Counted from the stretch's first letter, positions 9,071-17,587 are shown. The stretch is DNA of 49,834 nt from Actinophytocola sp045807065 (GCF_045807065.1 NZ_JBJMIE010000031.1:1-49834); one strand, 5' to 3'. Notes: generated from the sequence alone by a model not told the origin. Program-made: numbers and translations.

Positions 9071-9502
9071 ATGACCATCGATTTCCGGGCCTACCTCGGC
9101 GACGCTCTGGCTGGCGTGCGCCGGATCCACTACGCCGTCGGCGAGACCGTGGAGCGGACGGTCGGCGCCGTGGAGTTCCGGTTCGAGTCGGGCCGAGTGC
9201 TGTTCATGGACTCCGGCCCGGACGGCGAGTCGGTCCGGATGTCGGCCGACGCGTGGGTGGACCCGTTCGAAGGGAACATGACCCCGGAGAACGTCGCGTT
9301 CGTCAGACAGTCCGGCAAGCTCACCGCGTTCGACGTGTCCGACGAGGAGCCGTTCGCGTCGCTGATCGGCACGAAGGTGGTCGATCTCGCCCCGATGATG
9401 GCCCTGTCCGACAAGGTCATCGGCTGCGTCGTCAACATCGACGGGGTCTTCGTCGCCGTCTACGCCAACTTCGACGAGTGCCACGTCGTCCGGCTCCCGT
9501 AG
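9071..9502 (+). CDS. Candidate immunity protein
   Basis: A 143-aa soluble alpha/beta protein starting at ATG with a GAGG-containing site 5-9 nt upstream. It sits 7 nt after the toxin candidate, where immunity genes of polymorphic toxins normally lie. It is acidic (VSDEEPFASL, MDSGPDGESV) with beta-strand-rich N-terminal and C-terminal parts (VEFRFESGRVLFMDS and GCVVNIDGVFVAVYANFDEC). No named Imm family was recognised. The function rests on position, size and acidity. Confidence 0.6.
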   Translation: MTIDFRAYLGDALAGVRRIHYAVGETVERTVGAVEFRFESGRVLFMDSGPDGESVRMSADAWVDPFEGNMTPENVAFVRQSGKLTAFDVSDEEPFASLIGTKVVDLAPMMALSDKVIGCVVNIDGVFVAVYANFDECHVVRLP

Positions 9503-9793
9503 TCCACGGACGGCCGCCGGTCCGGGTGCTAGCTGTCGATGAACCGGACCGTCTCGGTGAGCGGTGCCCGGCCCGTGCGGGGTTGGCTGATCGTGACGTC
9601 CTCGAACCCGATCGACATGCGACATGAGAGTGCGTTGGAGGTACCCGGCAGGTCAGTCGGCTTGCGTGGTAGGAGAGGTCCTTGAGATGACGCAGTGCGT
9701 GTTGGAACGTTTGGCATCCACCAAGCGATGCTGGGCTCGGTAGAGGACCAGTGCTCAGAGCCACGTCTTCAGGGTGAGATAGCGGCTGTCGGG
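9503..9793 (-). other. Short interval with a possible nitroreductase C-terminal scrap
   Basis: The minus frame ending near 9529 reads RMSIGFEDVTISQPRTGRAP, then LTETVRFIDS. This resembles the last residues of actinomycete Acg-type nitroreductases (RIG-x-PRTxRRPLxE), but the match is short and uncertain. Nothing else was seen here. Confidence 0.25.
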
Positions 9794-10482
9794 TCACCGC
9801 GAGGACGTCGCCGCACCGTTGAGCGCCCTCGAAGCGGCGGCGTCCAACCCGTCCCGCACGAGGGATGGGGGCACGTCCATCAGTTCGTTCACACGCCGGT
9901 AGAGGTATGCGAACGAAGAGATGGGGAGATAGCCGAGCTGCTCGATCCGGCCGGACGGGTGTTCACGGCCCACTCAGCCACACCGTTCAGCACGACTTTG
10001 CCGAACCCGAGCAGGATCGAAGCGACGTCAGTGCGCTCCTCCTCGTGTTTCGGCAGGGCGGTGGTCCCCCTGGCCGCCGAGGACTCGGGACGTGCCTGTA
10101 GTCCACGTCGCACGAGGTACAGATGCGTCATGTCGTGTGCCAGTGCCATCTTGAACGCGTCGAACGACCGGAACAACCGCACGCTGAGGAAGAGCGAGGC
10201 CTCGAAAGGGGAGTCCGGCCCTCGTTCGGCCGTGCGGAAGTCCATGTCGGCGGGATGGGGTCGGTCGCCGTGGATGTGGACGCGGCTGGACGGCAGAGCC
10301 TCCGGTGGGATGTCGAGCCACCGCAGGTACTCCACGTAGTAGTCCCGGACTGTTTCCCGAAGGGTTGCGGCGTCGAGATCCTCCACGCGTCCCGGCGCCG
10401 ATGGCGGTCCTTGTATAAATGCTGGGGTCGACGGGACGCAGGCGACGCCCGCGTGTGTCCAGATCCACAGCTGACCGAACAA
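9794..10482 (-). pseudogene. Zinc-metalloprotease-like protein with frameshift
   Basis: The frame from 10482 contains FRSFDAFKMALAHDMTHLYL, an HxxxH zinc-protease-like motif, followed by EEERTDVASILLGFGKVVLN. Family-like proteins carry an acidic E-xx-TD third-ligand region at this spot. Near 9965 the frame runs into unrelated sequence. The neighbouring frame then continues as SGRIEQLGYLPISSFAYLYR, RVNELMDVPPSLVRDG, stop at 9794. One frameshift therefore splits an otherwise coherent coding sequence. Either the gene is decaying or the base call is wrong. The N-terminus is not certain. Confidence 0.55.
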
Positions 10483-10591
10483 CTGGCCGCGCCTGGCACC
10501 GGATCAACCGCCGATATCGCATCGTCTCGACTGCTCAGTCGGTTCCGCTGCTCCCGTGCCGCGGCGGCCAGGCGCACACAAAGGAGATTTG

Positions 10592-10855
10592 ATGCCTCGC
10601 AACACACACGTGGTGCCGGCCCTGGCAGTACCACTGGCGCAGCTTCTCGGACCGGCCCCCGCGACGCAGGCCGCGACCGGCCCGGTTTTCACGGTCAGGA
10701 ACACGTCGGAGACATTGCCGGACGGCGTGTACTTCCGCGGCAGGCCGCACATGGCTGATGCCGTGCGGATGGCCGGCTTCGGGGTGTACAAGGGTGAACG
10801 TGTGCAAGCCTCTGCTACGTCGTGGGCGAAGCCGTAGGCCGCTACAACAACCAAC
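10592..10855 (+). pseudogene. Small secreted protein, frameshifted and truncated
   Basis: Starts at ATG with AAGGAG 6 nt upstream. The signal-like N-terminus (VPALAVPLAQLLGPAPATQA) is followed by GVYFRGRPHMADAVRMAGFG and VYKGERV, resembling secreted actinomycete proteins with a GVYFRxSPxxxDTxRxxGxGVY motif. At about 10809 the frame shifts, and the neighbouring frame continues SLCYVVGEAVGRYNN before sequence similarity ends at about 10855, at the border of the FtsK remnant. So it has a frameshift plus a 3' truncation. Confidence 0.55.
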
Positions 10856-10864
10856 ACCCACTTC

Positions 10865-11800
10865 GTCAACGATGGCCAGTCCACTGACCATGCCGCCGGG
10901 AGCCCCGCCAGTGACAAAGGTTTCGAGGTCTTTGATCGTCTCGTCGGGCATCCAACCGCCGCGCACGCGCAGGGGTTCACGGATGCCTTCACCGAACAGG
11001 TAGCCGACACCGGGCTCTGACTCGCCGATCCGGTTCGCCCACGCACCCCGCTCGTAGGCCTGGTCGCCGAGCACCATCCCCACGTGCGGCTTGGTGGCGA
11101 CCCGCAGGCAGATCCGACGCGGGAACAGCTCCCGCACGGGCACGGTGTCCTTTGTGGGCTCTTGGACGTAGCCGCGCACCGTGCACCCCAACGCCCGCCC
11201 CTGCGTGGTCAGGAGCGCAACGCGTTCGGTGATCTGCTCCCGCAGCTTGCGATCCCCGATGTACCGGATCAACGCCCCGATCTCGTCGAACTCCACGATC
11301 TCCAAAGGGTTCTCGCGAGCCACCGGCACCGACCGCAGTCGACCGGCGAACTCCCTCTTCCTCTCATCCATCACCGCGATGACATCGTCCAGCAGCGCCA
11401 GCGCTTCTCTGCGGGTTACCGCATAGCGCCCAAAAGATGCGCCGCCCGTAGGCCAGCTCCATTCCCTTCGGATCGATCCCCGACACCCGCACCAGCCCGT
11501 CACGGATAGCCGGCGCGATCGACACCAGCGGGCACCACGGCTGTGCGCCCTTACCCGCACCAGTCACCCCGGCGTGGAGCGTATGCGAGCCGACAAGCGA
11601 CTGATACCAATCGGTTCCGTAGTCCGTGCGTCCACTCCACACTCGCGCGAGATCAACCTCAGTGCCAGCGACGTCGGCCAGGTCGACGAGGCCACGGCAC
11701 CACCCCTGTATCGGCGAGCAGGTTCCGCCGCTGAAAGTCGATGGACACCACGTTCGGCGACAGCTCCCGTACCTGACACCGCTGCACCTCACGTGACGAT
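10865..11800 (-). pseudogene. FtsK/SpoIIIE-type transfer ATPase of an integrative element, broken
   Basis: Three frame segments in order give: VRELSPNVVSIDFQRRNLLA (about 11800-11710); VDLARVWSGRTDYGTDWYQS and SHTLHAGVTGAGKG with a Walker A, then VSGIDPKGMELAYG (about 11700-11440); then AVMDERKREFAGRLRSVPVA, ENPLEIVEFDEIGALIRYIG with a Walker B-like segment, VALLTTQGRALGCTVRGYVQ and WMPDETIKDLETFVTGG (to about 10870). This is the architecture of TraSA-like FtsK/SpoIIIE translocators in actinomycete integrative and conjugative elements. At least two frameshifts (near 11700 and 11440) inactivate it. No integrase or Rep gene was found beside it. Confidence 0.8.
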
Positions 11801-11968
11801 CGAGTGTGATGGTAAGAACGGCTGAGGGCCTGCTGAACTGCGGCCTCACCGGCACAGCCCTATCGCATGTCCGCTTCTTCGTCCTGGCGGCGGATGATCG
11901 CACCCATGACCATGACGACGCCCGCACCCGACTCCGCCACCTCTATCCCAAACATTGGAGGCGACGGT

Positions 11969-12772
11969 CTACTCGGTGTGCCGTGACAGGTGGTCGAGGA
12001 CGGTCTCGTCGAACTCTGCGGGGTTCTCCCAGGACGGCGAGTGTCCTGCCTCGGCTATGACGGCCTGGCCGGCGCCGGGTATCTCGGCGGCCAGCGCGTG
12101 CATTCGGGGCGGTGGCAGGTACGGGTCCGCCGCCCCGGTCAGGAGTAGCGTCGGCGGCGAGAGGTCGGCCAGTGCGGCCCGGGTGACCTCGACGGCCGGG
12201 CGCTGGCTCACCCGGCGGTGCACCGCCCGCTTCGTGAGGCGGCACCAGGCGTGTGTGCCCTCGACGTCGCGGAAGCGGTACGCGGCCGACAGTTCCCGGA
12301 GCTCGATCGGCAACCGTTCCCACGCCGGGGGAACGAGCCGTCGGGTCTCCGCCACGAACGCGGGGTCGGTGACGCCGCACAGGCTGGCGGCGAGGGTGAG
12401 GCTCCGCACCCGGCTCGGGCGGGTCAGCGCGAACTGGACCGCACCTGCGCCGCCGAAGCCGGTGCCGACGAGGTGGAACGACGTGAGCGCCAGCGCGGCC
12501 GCCAGGCGCTCGAGGTCGGTGCTCACCTCGCCGGGGTCCGCCGGGCCCGCGTCCGAGCCGTGGTGGCCGCGGCGTGACCAGGCGATCGGCCGGTAGCCGG
12601 CCGCGTGCAAGGCGCGCAGTTGCGGTGCCCAGTGTTCGCCGCTGCCCCAGGCGGCGTGCATCAGGACCACGGGAGGGCCGGCGCCGCCGGTGTCCCACAC
12701 GGCGAGCGTCACGTCCCCGGTGGCGACGGTGCGGGGCGGGACGGGTGGCTCGTGGTCCGGTGGACCTGTCAC
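11969..12772 (-). CDS. Alpha/beta-hydrolase fold protein lacking the Ser nucleophile
   Basis: A 267-aa protein of typical alpha/beta-hydrolase length. Landmarks: oxyanion region VVLMHAAWGSGEHW (35-48), nucleophile-elbow position LVGTGFGG (101-108), acid LLLTGAADPYLPP and histidine AEAGHSPSWENP. In catalytic relatives the elbow is G-x-S-x-G. Here the central residue 105 is Gly (codon GGC), so classical Ser hydrolysis is not expected. It could be a lyase, isomerase, non-hydrolytic or binding protein. The GTG start overlaps the stop of the upstream FAD oxidase by 4 nt (GTGA), implying coupled translation and a shared substrate pathway. Confidence 0.85.
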   Translation of the reverse strand: MTGPPDHEPPVPPRTVATGDVTLAVWDTGGAGPPVVLMHAAWGSGEHWAPQLRALHAAGYRPIAWSRRGHHGSDAGPADPGEVSTDLERLAAALALTSFHLVGTGFGGAGAVQFALTRPSRVRSLTLAASLCGVTDPAFVAETRRLVPPAWERLPIELRELSAAYRFRDVEGTHAWCRLTKRAVHRRVSQRPAVEVTRAALADLSPPTLLLTGAADPYLPPPRMHALAAEIPGAGQAVIAEAGHSPSWENPAEFDETVLDHLSRHTE

Positions 12773-14148
12773 CGTGTCTGCCGGTGCCGGCCGAGGGCGG
12801 TGGTCGACTCCGCCGGTGTCAGGTAGCTCATCATGCGGCCGTCCGGGTCATACGTCGCGCGCAGCTGTTCGAGCCGGGCGGCCTGTGCGGCTGCCATGCC
12901 GCGGCTCGGCCGGTCGGCGGGGTTGGCGTCCGAGAACTGGGTGCCGAGGTCGATGGCGGCGAACGCGTCCAGTGCGGAGTGCGCCCACAGCTCCATCCTC
13001 AGGTCGTCCTCCTGCGCCGTCCACACCGAGTTGGGGGAGAAGTACAGCTGTCCCTGGGTCGACCAGCAGGCGTTCTCCTGTGTCGGGTACTGGCCCCAGA
13101 GCATCCAGAACAGGAAGCTCTCCGGCGTCGGTACGGTCCCCAGGATCTCGCGACCGGCAGCCAGGATCTCCGCCGCGCTCGCGCTCGTCCACACCCCGTC
13201 CACGGCATACCGCCGGCCCTGCGGCATGAACTCCTCCGACGCGGCGTACAGCCCCGCGAGGTCGGTCGGCGCGCGGTCGACCGACCGCAGGGCGTGCTTG
13301 CGGAACGGTGCGCTCTCCAACGGCGCGAAGATCTCCGCCGCGGTCTCGTCCGCGCAGAAACCCACCCCCACCAGCGTCGTCGTGGGGCGCTCCCGGCCCG
13401 GGGAGTGCGCGACCTTGCCGGCGATCTCCAGGGAGCGGGACGTGGCCGGCAGTACGTCGTAGGACCAGGCGAGCACCTCGTCGCGCATCTCCTCGGGGAA
13501 GACCATCACGCTGCGCAGCACCTGGTCGTAGGCCGGGTAGACGCGCAGGTGGAACCGGACGACCACGCCGAAGAACCCGGGACCGGCCCCGCGGGCGGCC
13601 CACATCAGCTCGGGATGGGTCTCGTCGTCGGCGTGCACAAGAGTTCCGTCGCTGAGCACCACGTCGACGGCCTCCACGCTGAGCGCGGCCGGCCCCAGCT
13701 TGCGCGAGTTCCACCCGTACCCGCCGCCCAGCAGGAAGCCACCGATGCCGACCGACGGGCAGTGGCCGGTCGGGAACACCAGGCGTTCGGCGGCCAGCAG
13801 CCGGTTGAGACGGCTGCCTTCGACACCGGGCTGTACCCGGGCGCGCCGGTTGGGCACGTCCAGGTCGATCGCGTCCAGGGCCGAGAGGTCGATGAGCAGC
13901 GCGTCGTCACGCACTCCGGTCGCGACCCAGCTGTGGCCGCCGGAACGGACGCTGACCCGCCAGCCCTCCCGCGCGGCCAGCCGCATTCCCGCGGACACGT
14001 CGTGTTCGTCGGCCGCGAGCAGGATGGCGGCCGGCATGCGTGTCGTCGTGCGGCCGTTCCACATGGCGGCGAGCCGGGCCTGCTCGAAGCCGTCGTCGTC
14101 CCGCCGCAGCAGGCGACCGCGGAACATGGCCGTGTGGGCGCCGCTCAT
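12769..14148 (-). CDS. FAD-linked oxidase, predicted bicovalent flavin (BBE-like), copy 1
   Basis: A 459-aa protein starting at ATG with GGAGGGAC 5-12 nt upstream. PCMH-type FAD domain: VRSGGHSW gives the His attachment residue (His72) and FPTGHCPSVGIGGF gives a Cys (Cys130) where berberine-bridge-type enzymes form the second flavin bond. VEAVDVVLSDGTLVHAD and WAARGAGPGFFGVV follow, and a C-terminal BBE domain ends in YDPDGRMMSYLTP. The length fits 6-hydroxynicotine oxidase/BBE-like oxidases, which dehydrogenate alcohols, amines or ring carbons with O2. It faces two TGTCGACA operators at 14196 and 14259, divergent from the SDR at 14299. It is paralogous to the oxidase at 15111. Confidence 0.9.
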   Translation of the reverse strand: MSGAHTAMFRGRLLRRDDDGFEQARLAAMWNGRTTTRMPAAILLAADEHDVSAGMRLAAREGWRVSVRSGGHSWVATGVRDDALLIDLSALDAIDLDVPNRRARVQPGVEGSRLNRLLAAERLVFPTGHCPSVGIGGFLLGGGYGWNSRKLGPAALSVEAVDVVLSDGTLVHADDETHPELMWAARGAGPGFFGVVVRFHLRVYPAYDQVLRSVMVFPEEMRDEVLAWSYDVLPATSRSLEIAGKVAHSPGRERPTTTLVGVGFCADETAAEIFAPLESAPFRKHALRSVDRAPTDLAGLYAASEEFMPQGRRYAVDGVWTSASAAEILAAGREILGTVPTPESFLFWMLWGQYPTQENACWSTQGQLYFSPNSVWTAQEDDLRMELWAHSALDAFAAIDLGTQFSDANPADRPSRGMAAAQAARLEQLRATYDPDGRMMSYLTPAESTTALGRHRQTR

Positions 14149-14195
14149 GTGCGTCCCTCCTCCGCCGATCTCGTGATGTATCGACGCTACTGTAG

Positions 14196-14203
14196 TGTCG
14201 ACA
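14196..14203. promoter_or_regulatory. TGTCGACA operator 1
   Basis: Context TAGTGTCGACAGTA (14193-14206). It lies in the divergent promoter region between the FAD oxidase (start 14148, minus) and the SDR (start 14299, plus), 63 bp from operator 2. Confidence 0.75.
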
Positions 14204-14258
14204 GTAAGGCCACCGATGTGTTGTGATGCCTGCGAATGTTCGAACATGCGCAACCTAC

Positions 14259-14266
14259 TGTCGACA
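14259..14266. promoter_or_regulatory. TGTCGACA operator 2
   Basis: Context TACTGTCGACAATA (14256-14269). It sits about 30-40 bp upstream of the SDR start codon, consistent with overlap of the plus-strand promoter. Confidence 0.75.
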
Positions 14267-14298
14267 ATACAGTGAGCATGATGATGAGGGAGGACGAG

Positions 14299-15072
14299 TT
14301 GGTCGACCGGCTCAAGGGGAAGATCGCGTTGGTGACCGGTGTCGGCGCCGGGATCGGCCAGGGGATCGCGCTGCGCTTCGCGGCGGAAGGGGCCACGGTC
14401 ATCGGGTGCGACATCGACCCGGACAGCGCGCGGCGGACCGTCGAGCTGGCCGACGAACGCGGCACGCCCCTCGAGTCCGTGCACCCGGTCGACCTCACCG
14501 ACCCCGAGGACGTCCGGCGCTACGTCGCGCTGGCCCGGGAGCGGCACGGGCTCGCACACATCCTGGTCAACGCGGCGGCGATCGCGCCGCACATGGCACC
14601 GGTCGACGAGATGGACTTCGAGTCGCAGTGGCGGCCGACCCTCGCGGGGGAGGTGGACCTGGTGTTCCTCGCCTGCCGCGAGGCATGGCCCCTGCTCAGG
14701 GCCGCAGGCGACGCGTCGGTGATCAACTTCGCCTCGGTCAACTCCGTCCGGGGCAGCCGGCAGATGGCCATGGTGGCGCACTGCGCCGGCAAGGGGGCCG
14801 TGCTCTCGATGACCAGGCAGCTGGCCGTCGAAGGCGGTCCGCACGGCATCCGCGCCAACACGATCGCACCGGGGCTCGTGCGGACCTCGGCGACCGCGGC
14901 GGCCGGCGCGTCGAGCGGCGCGACGGCCGAGGCCATCGTCGCGCGCACGCTCGTCGGCCGGCTCGGGGTGCCCGACGACATCGCGTGGTGCGCGGTCTAC
15001 CTCGCCTCGGACGAGGCGAGGTGGGTGACCGGCGCCAACTTCTGCGTCGACGGCGGCGTGACGGCCGCGTGA
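14299..15072 (+). CDS. SDR-family oxidoreductase
   Basis: Classical NAD(P)-dependent short-chain dehydrogenase, 257 aa from a TTG start at 14299 with GGGAGG 5 nt upstream. From there the protein begins VDRLKGKIALVTG as family members do. ATGs at 14278-14284 would add 5-7 residues but lack a good ribosome site. TGVGAGIGQG is the dinucleotide motif. NAAAIAP stands in the NNAG position, and the catalytic Ser-x(n)-YxxxK motif is altered to FASVNSVRG ... HCAGKGA, with His in the place of the usual Tyr. The C-terminus WVTGANFCVDGGV is standard. The FAD oxidase at 15111 follows 38 nt downstream. It probably acts on the alcohol or ketone produced by that enzyme. Confidence 0.85.
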   Translation: MVDRLKGKIALVTGVGAGIGQGIALRFAAEGATVIGCDIDPDSARRTVELADERGTPLESVHPVDLTDPEDVRRYVALARERHGLAHILVNAAAIAPHMAPVDEMDFESQWRPTLAGEVDLVFLACREAWPLLRAAGDASVINFASVNSVRGSRQMAMVAHCAGKGAVLSMTRQLAVEGGPHGIRANTIAPGLVRTSATAAAGASSGATAEAIVARTLVGRLGVPDDIAWCAVYLASDEARWVTGANFCVDGGVTAA

Positions 15073-15110
15073 CGGCGGGTTCCCGTGCAACGGACTGGAC
15101 CGAGGTGAGC

Positions 15111-16481
15111 ATGACCGACACCGAACTGAGCACCGGCGCGCGGCTGGTGCGCCGGGGTGACGACGACTACGAGGCGCTGCGCCGGGCGGCGGTGTGGAAC
15201 GAGCGGAAGCCGGAGCGCTGTCCCGATCTGATCGTCCTCGCCCGCGACGAGGGGGACGTCGTCGCCGCCGTGCGCTACGCCGCCGAGCACGAGCTGCACA
15301 TCGGGATCCGCTCCGGCGGCCACAGCTGGGTCGGGAACGGCGTACGCGACGGCGGCATGCTGCTCGACCTCTCCGCGCTGCAGGGAATCGGGGTCGACGC
15401 CGCAGCCGCACGGGCCTCGGTCGGTCCCGCCGCCAAGGGCCCCGCGATCTACGAGGCGGTGAGCGCTCACGGGCTGTTCTTCCCGACCGGCCACGCGCCG
15501 ACGGTCGGCATCGGCGGCTTCATCATCGGTGGCGGCTACGGCTGGAACTCCCGATACCTCGGGCCGGCGTGCCTGAGCATCGAGGCGGTGGACGTCGTGC
15601 TCGCCGACGGCACCCTGGTGCACGCCGACGACGCGACCCACCCGGACCTGATGTGGGCAGTCCGGGGAGCGGGCCCCGGCTTCTTCGGCGTCGTGACGCG
15701 TCTGCACCTGCGGTTGTACCCGCACCCGACGCGCATCCTGCGGACCGTGCACGCCTACCCGCTCGAACTCCGGGACGAGGTGCTCGCCTTCGCCTACGAC
15801 GCGCTCGAGCACCTGCCCAGGGAGGTCGAGATCTCCGCCAAGGTCGGCCACACCCCGGGCAGCGAGGACTTCCTGGTCTCGGTGACGGCCACCGCGTTCT
15901 GCACGGCGGAGACCGCCGACGAGCCACTGGCGTACCTGGAGACGGCGCCCTTCAGGGACCGCGCCGTCCGGGGAGTCGTCGCCGAGCCGACCACGATGCC
16001 ACAGCTGTACGGCTTCGCGGACGCGCTCAACCCGGAGGGGCTGCGCTGGTCGCTGGACGGCATGTGGCTCGACGGCACGTCGTCTGAGGTCGTGGCACTG
16101 GCCAGGGAGGTCAACGACACGATCCCTCCGGGCAGGAACTTCGTGCTGTGGATGGTCTGGGGCGGTTACCCGGAGCGGGAGAACGCCTGCTGGTCGGCGC
16201 AGGCCGCGGTCTACCTGTCGCCGAACGCGGGGTGGACCGACCCGGCGGACGACCTGCGGATGGAGAACTGGACCAACCTCCCGCTCGAGCGGATCCAGGC
16301 GCATTCCCGGGGCATCCAGTTCTCCGACAACAACATCGCCGACCGGTGGGACCACGGCCTGCGGCCGGAGCAGGCGGCCAGGCTCGAACGCGTCCGCGCG
16401 AAGTACGACCCGAGGGGACGCTTCAACACCTACATGCGCCCCGAGGAGTCGACGACCGCATTCGCCCGCGCCCGCCGCTGA
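15111..16481 (+). CDS. FAD-linked oxidase, predicted monocovalent flavin, copy 2
   Basis: A 456-aa paralogue of the divergent oxidase at 12769. The FAD-attachment His is kept (IRSGGHSW, His71), but the second attachment position reads FPTGHAPTVGIGGF, with Ala129 instead of Cys. A single covalent flavin bond is therefore predicted, as in 6-hydroxy-D-nicotine oxidase. IEAVDVVLADGTLVHADDAT and the BBE C-terminus YDPRGRFNTYMRPEE are conserved. The start ATG has GAGGTGAGC upstream. It is co-transcribed with the SDR at 14299. The pair of divergently arranged paralogues suggests two successive oxidations, or oxidation of two related substrates. Confidence 0.9.
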   Translation: MTDTELSTGARLVRRGDDDYEALRRAAVWNERKPERCPDLIVLARDEGDVVAAVRYAAEHELHIGIRSGGHSWVGNGVRDGGMLLDLSALQGIGVDAAAARASVGPAAKGPAIYEAVSAHGLFFPTGHAPTVGIGGFIIGGGYGWNSRYLGPACLSIEAVDVVLADGTLVHADDATHPDLMWAVRGAGPGFFGVVTRLHLRLYPHPTRILRTVHAYPLELRDEVLAFAYDALEHLPREVEISAKVGHTPGSEDFLVSVTATAFCTAETADEPLAYLETAPFRDRAVRGVVAEPTTMPQLYGFADALNPEGLRWSLDGMWLDGTSSEVVALAREVNDTIPPGRNFVLWMVWGGYPERENACWSAQAAVYLSPNAGWTDPADDLRMENWTNLPLERIQAHSRGIQFSDNNIADRWDHGLRPEQAARLERVRAKYDPRGRFNTYMRPEESTTAFARARR

Positions 16482-16485
16482 CCAC

Positions 16486-16519
16486 GCTGACCGCGCCGGC
16501 CGCGGCCGGCGCGGTCAGC
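16486..16519. terminator. Perfect GC-rich hairpin between convergent genes
   Basis: Left arm 16486-16500 (GCTGACCGCGCCGGC), a CGCG loop, and right arm 16505-16519 as exact complement. It starts 5 nt after the stop of the FAD oxidase at 15111 and precedes the convergent gene ending at 16694. No T-run, as is usual for high-GC terminators. Confidence 0.7.
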
Positions 16520-16693
16520 GCCGCGCCTTGGAGCTGGGGATCGGCACAGTCGCCACCGTGGCGGGACTGAACGCGGTGGCGTGCGGTGGCAGAAGGACCA
16601 CACGATCGCGTCGCCACCACAGGGGAGAGTCGCGCGCTGCCGACTCACGAACGGTGTCGTCGCCTCGTGTTGGCCCGCGACCGGGCGGTTCGG

Positions 16694-17587
16694 TCAGAAG
16701 CCGAACAACTCCGCGGGGTTGGTCACGAGCAGCCGCTCACGGTGTGTCTCGCTCGGCGCCATCCGCTCGATCAGGTCGACGAGCAGGCCGTCGTCGGGGG
16801 CGGGGCCGGCGATGTTGACGTGCGGGTAGTCGGTTCCCCACACGACGCGTTCCGGGAAGCGCTCCACGAGCAAGGCGCCGAGTGCGACGGCGTCGTCGTA
16901 GGGCGGGCCGGTGCGGGAGAGCCGGTCGACGCCGCTGATCTTCACCCAGACGTTGCCCTGGTCCAGGAGCCTGAGCAGGCTGCCCACCGCGGGGCCGTGC
17001 AGACCTTCGCGCAGGTCGATCCGTGCCATGTGGTCGATCACGACCGGGGTCGGGATCGCCGCGATCAGCTCCGCGTGGTCGACGATGCCGGTGCCCTGCA
17101 CGTGGATCTCGGCGTGCCAGCCCAGTTCCACCACGGTGTCGACGACCATGCGGGTGTGGTCCGGCTCGGGGTTCGCGCCGAGGTGCGGGAGGAAGTGCAG
17201 CCGGGCGCCGCACACGCCCGCGGCGTGCAGCGTCTGGACCTCGGTCCGCCCCAGTTCCGGGCCGAGGAGTGCCACGCCGCGCCGGTTGGCCGGGTCGGCA
17301 CGCAGCGCGTCCAGCAGCGCTCGGTGGTCGGCGCCGTGTCCGGCGGACTGCACCACGACGGCCCGCTCCAGACCGAGGAACCGCTGGCGTGCGGTCACCT
17401 CCTCGCGGGGCGCGTCGACGGGGGTGAACGTCCGGCCCGGCGCGTAGGGGAACACCTCGGCGGGGCCGAAGACGTGGCAGTGCGCGTCGGTGGCACCGGG
17501 CGGCAGGCGCAGCGAGGGCCGCCGCGGGTTCGGGTGCGGGCCGGGGTTGCCGAGGGTGGTCTCGCGCCGGCGAAGGGCATCAGTCAC
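16694..17587 (-). CDS. LigI-like amidohydrolase-superfamily lactonase
   Basis: A 297-aa TIM-barrel metal hydrolase. ATDAHCHVFGPAEVFPYAPG (32-51) is nearly diagnostic for 2-pyrone-4,6-dicarboxylate lactonase (LigI) and relatives such as 4-sulfomuconolactone hydrolase. Further active-site segments are GWHAEIHVQ, VVIDHMARID and WGTDYPHVN. LigI opens a pyrone or lactone ring to an open-chain oxo-acid. The exact substrate here is unknown. The GTG start lies inside the end of the upstream SDR gene (8-nt overlap GTGACTGA), so the order CMD-like, SDR, lactonase is a coupled operon read from the operator region at 18947-19061. Confidence 0.85.
   Translation of the reverse strand: MTDALRRRETTLGNPGPHPNPRRPSLRLPPGATDAHCHVFGPAEVFPYAPGRTFTPVDAPREEVTARQRFLGLERAVVVQSAGHGADHRALLDALRADPANRRGVALLGPELGRTEVQTLHAAGVCGARLHFLPHLGANPEPDHTRMVVDTVVELGWHAEIHVQGTGIVDHAELIAAIPTPVVIDHMARIDLREGLHGPAVGSLLRLLDQGNVWVKISGVDRLSRTGPPYDDAVALGALLVERFPERVVWGTDYPHVNIAGPAPDDGLLVDLIERMAPSETHRERLLVTNPAELFGF

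Noticed and set aside
10850..12772. Extension of the TGTCGACA regulon or the island leftwards into the FtsK remnant
   Set aside because: No operator copy was found left of 14193, and the genes left of 11969 are unrelated remnants.
12769..15411. An 880-aa minus-strand reading frame spanning the FAD oxidase and the opposite-strand SDR
   Set aside because: Only the part from 14148 down has FAD-oxidase sequence. The rest is low-complexity Arg/Pro/His-rich antisense of the SDR gene, produced by high GC.
14223..16481. A 752-aa plus-strand fusion of the SDR and the second FAD oxidase
   Set aside because: The SDR is read in a different frame (14299-15072), and the first ~290 residues of the fused frame are Arg-rich shadow sequence. 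The oxidase has its own ATG and ribosome site at 15111.
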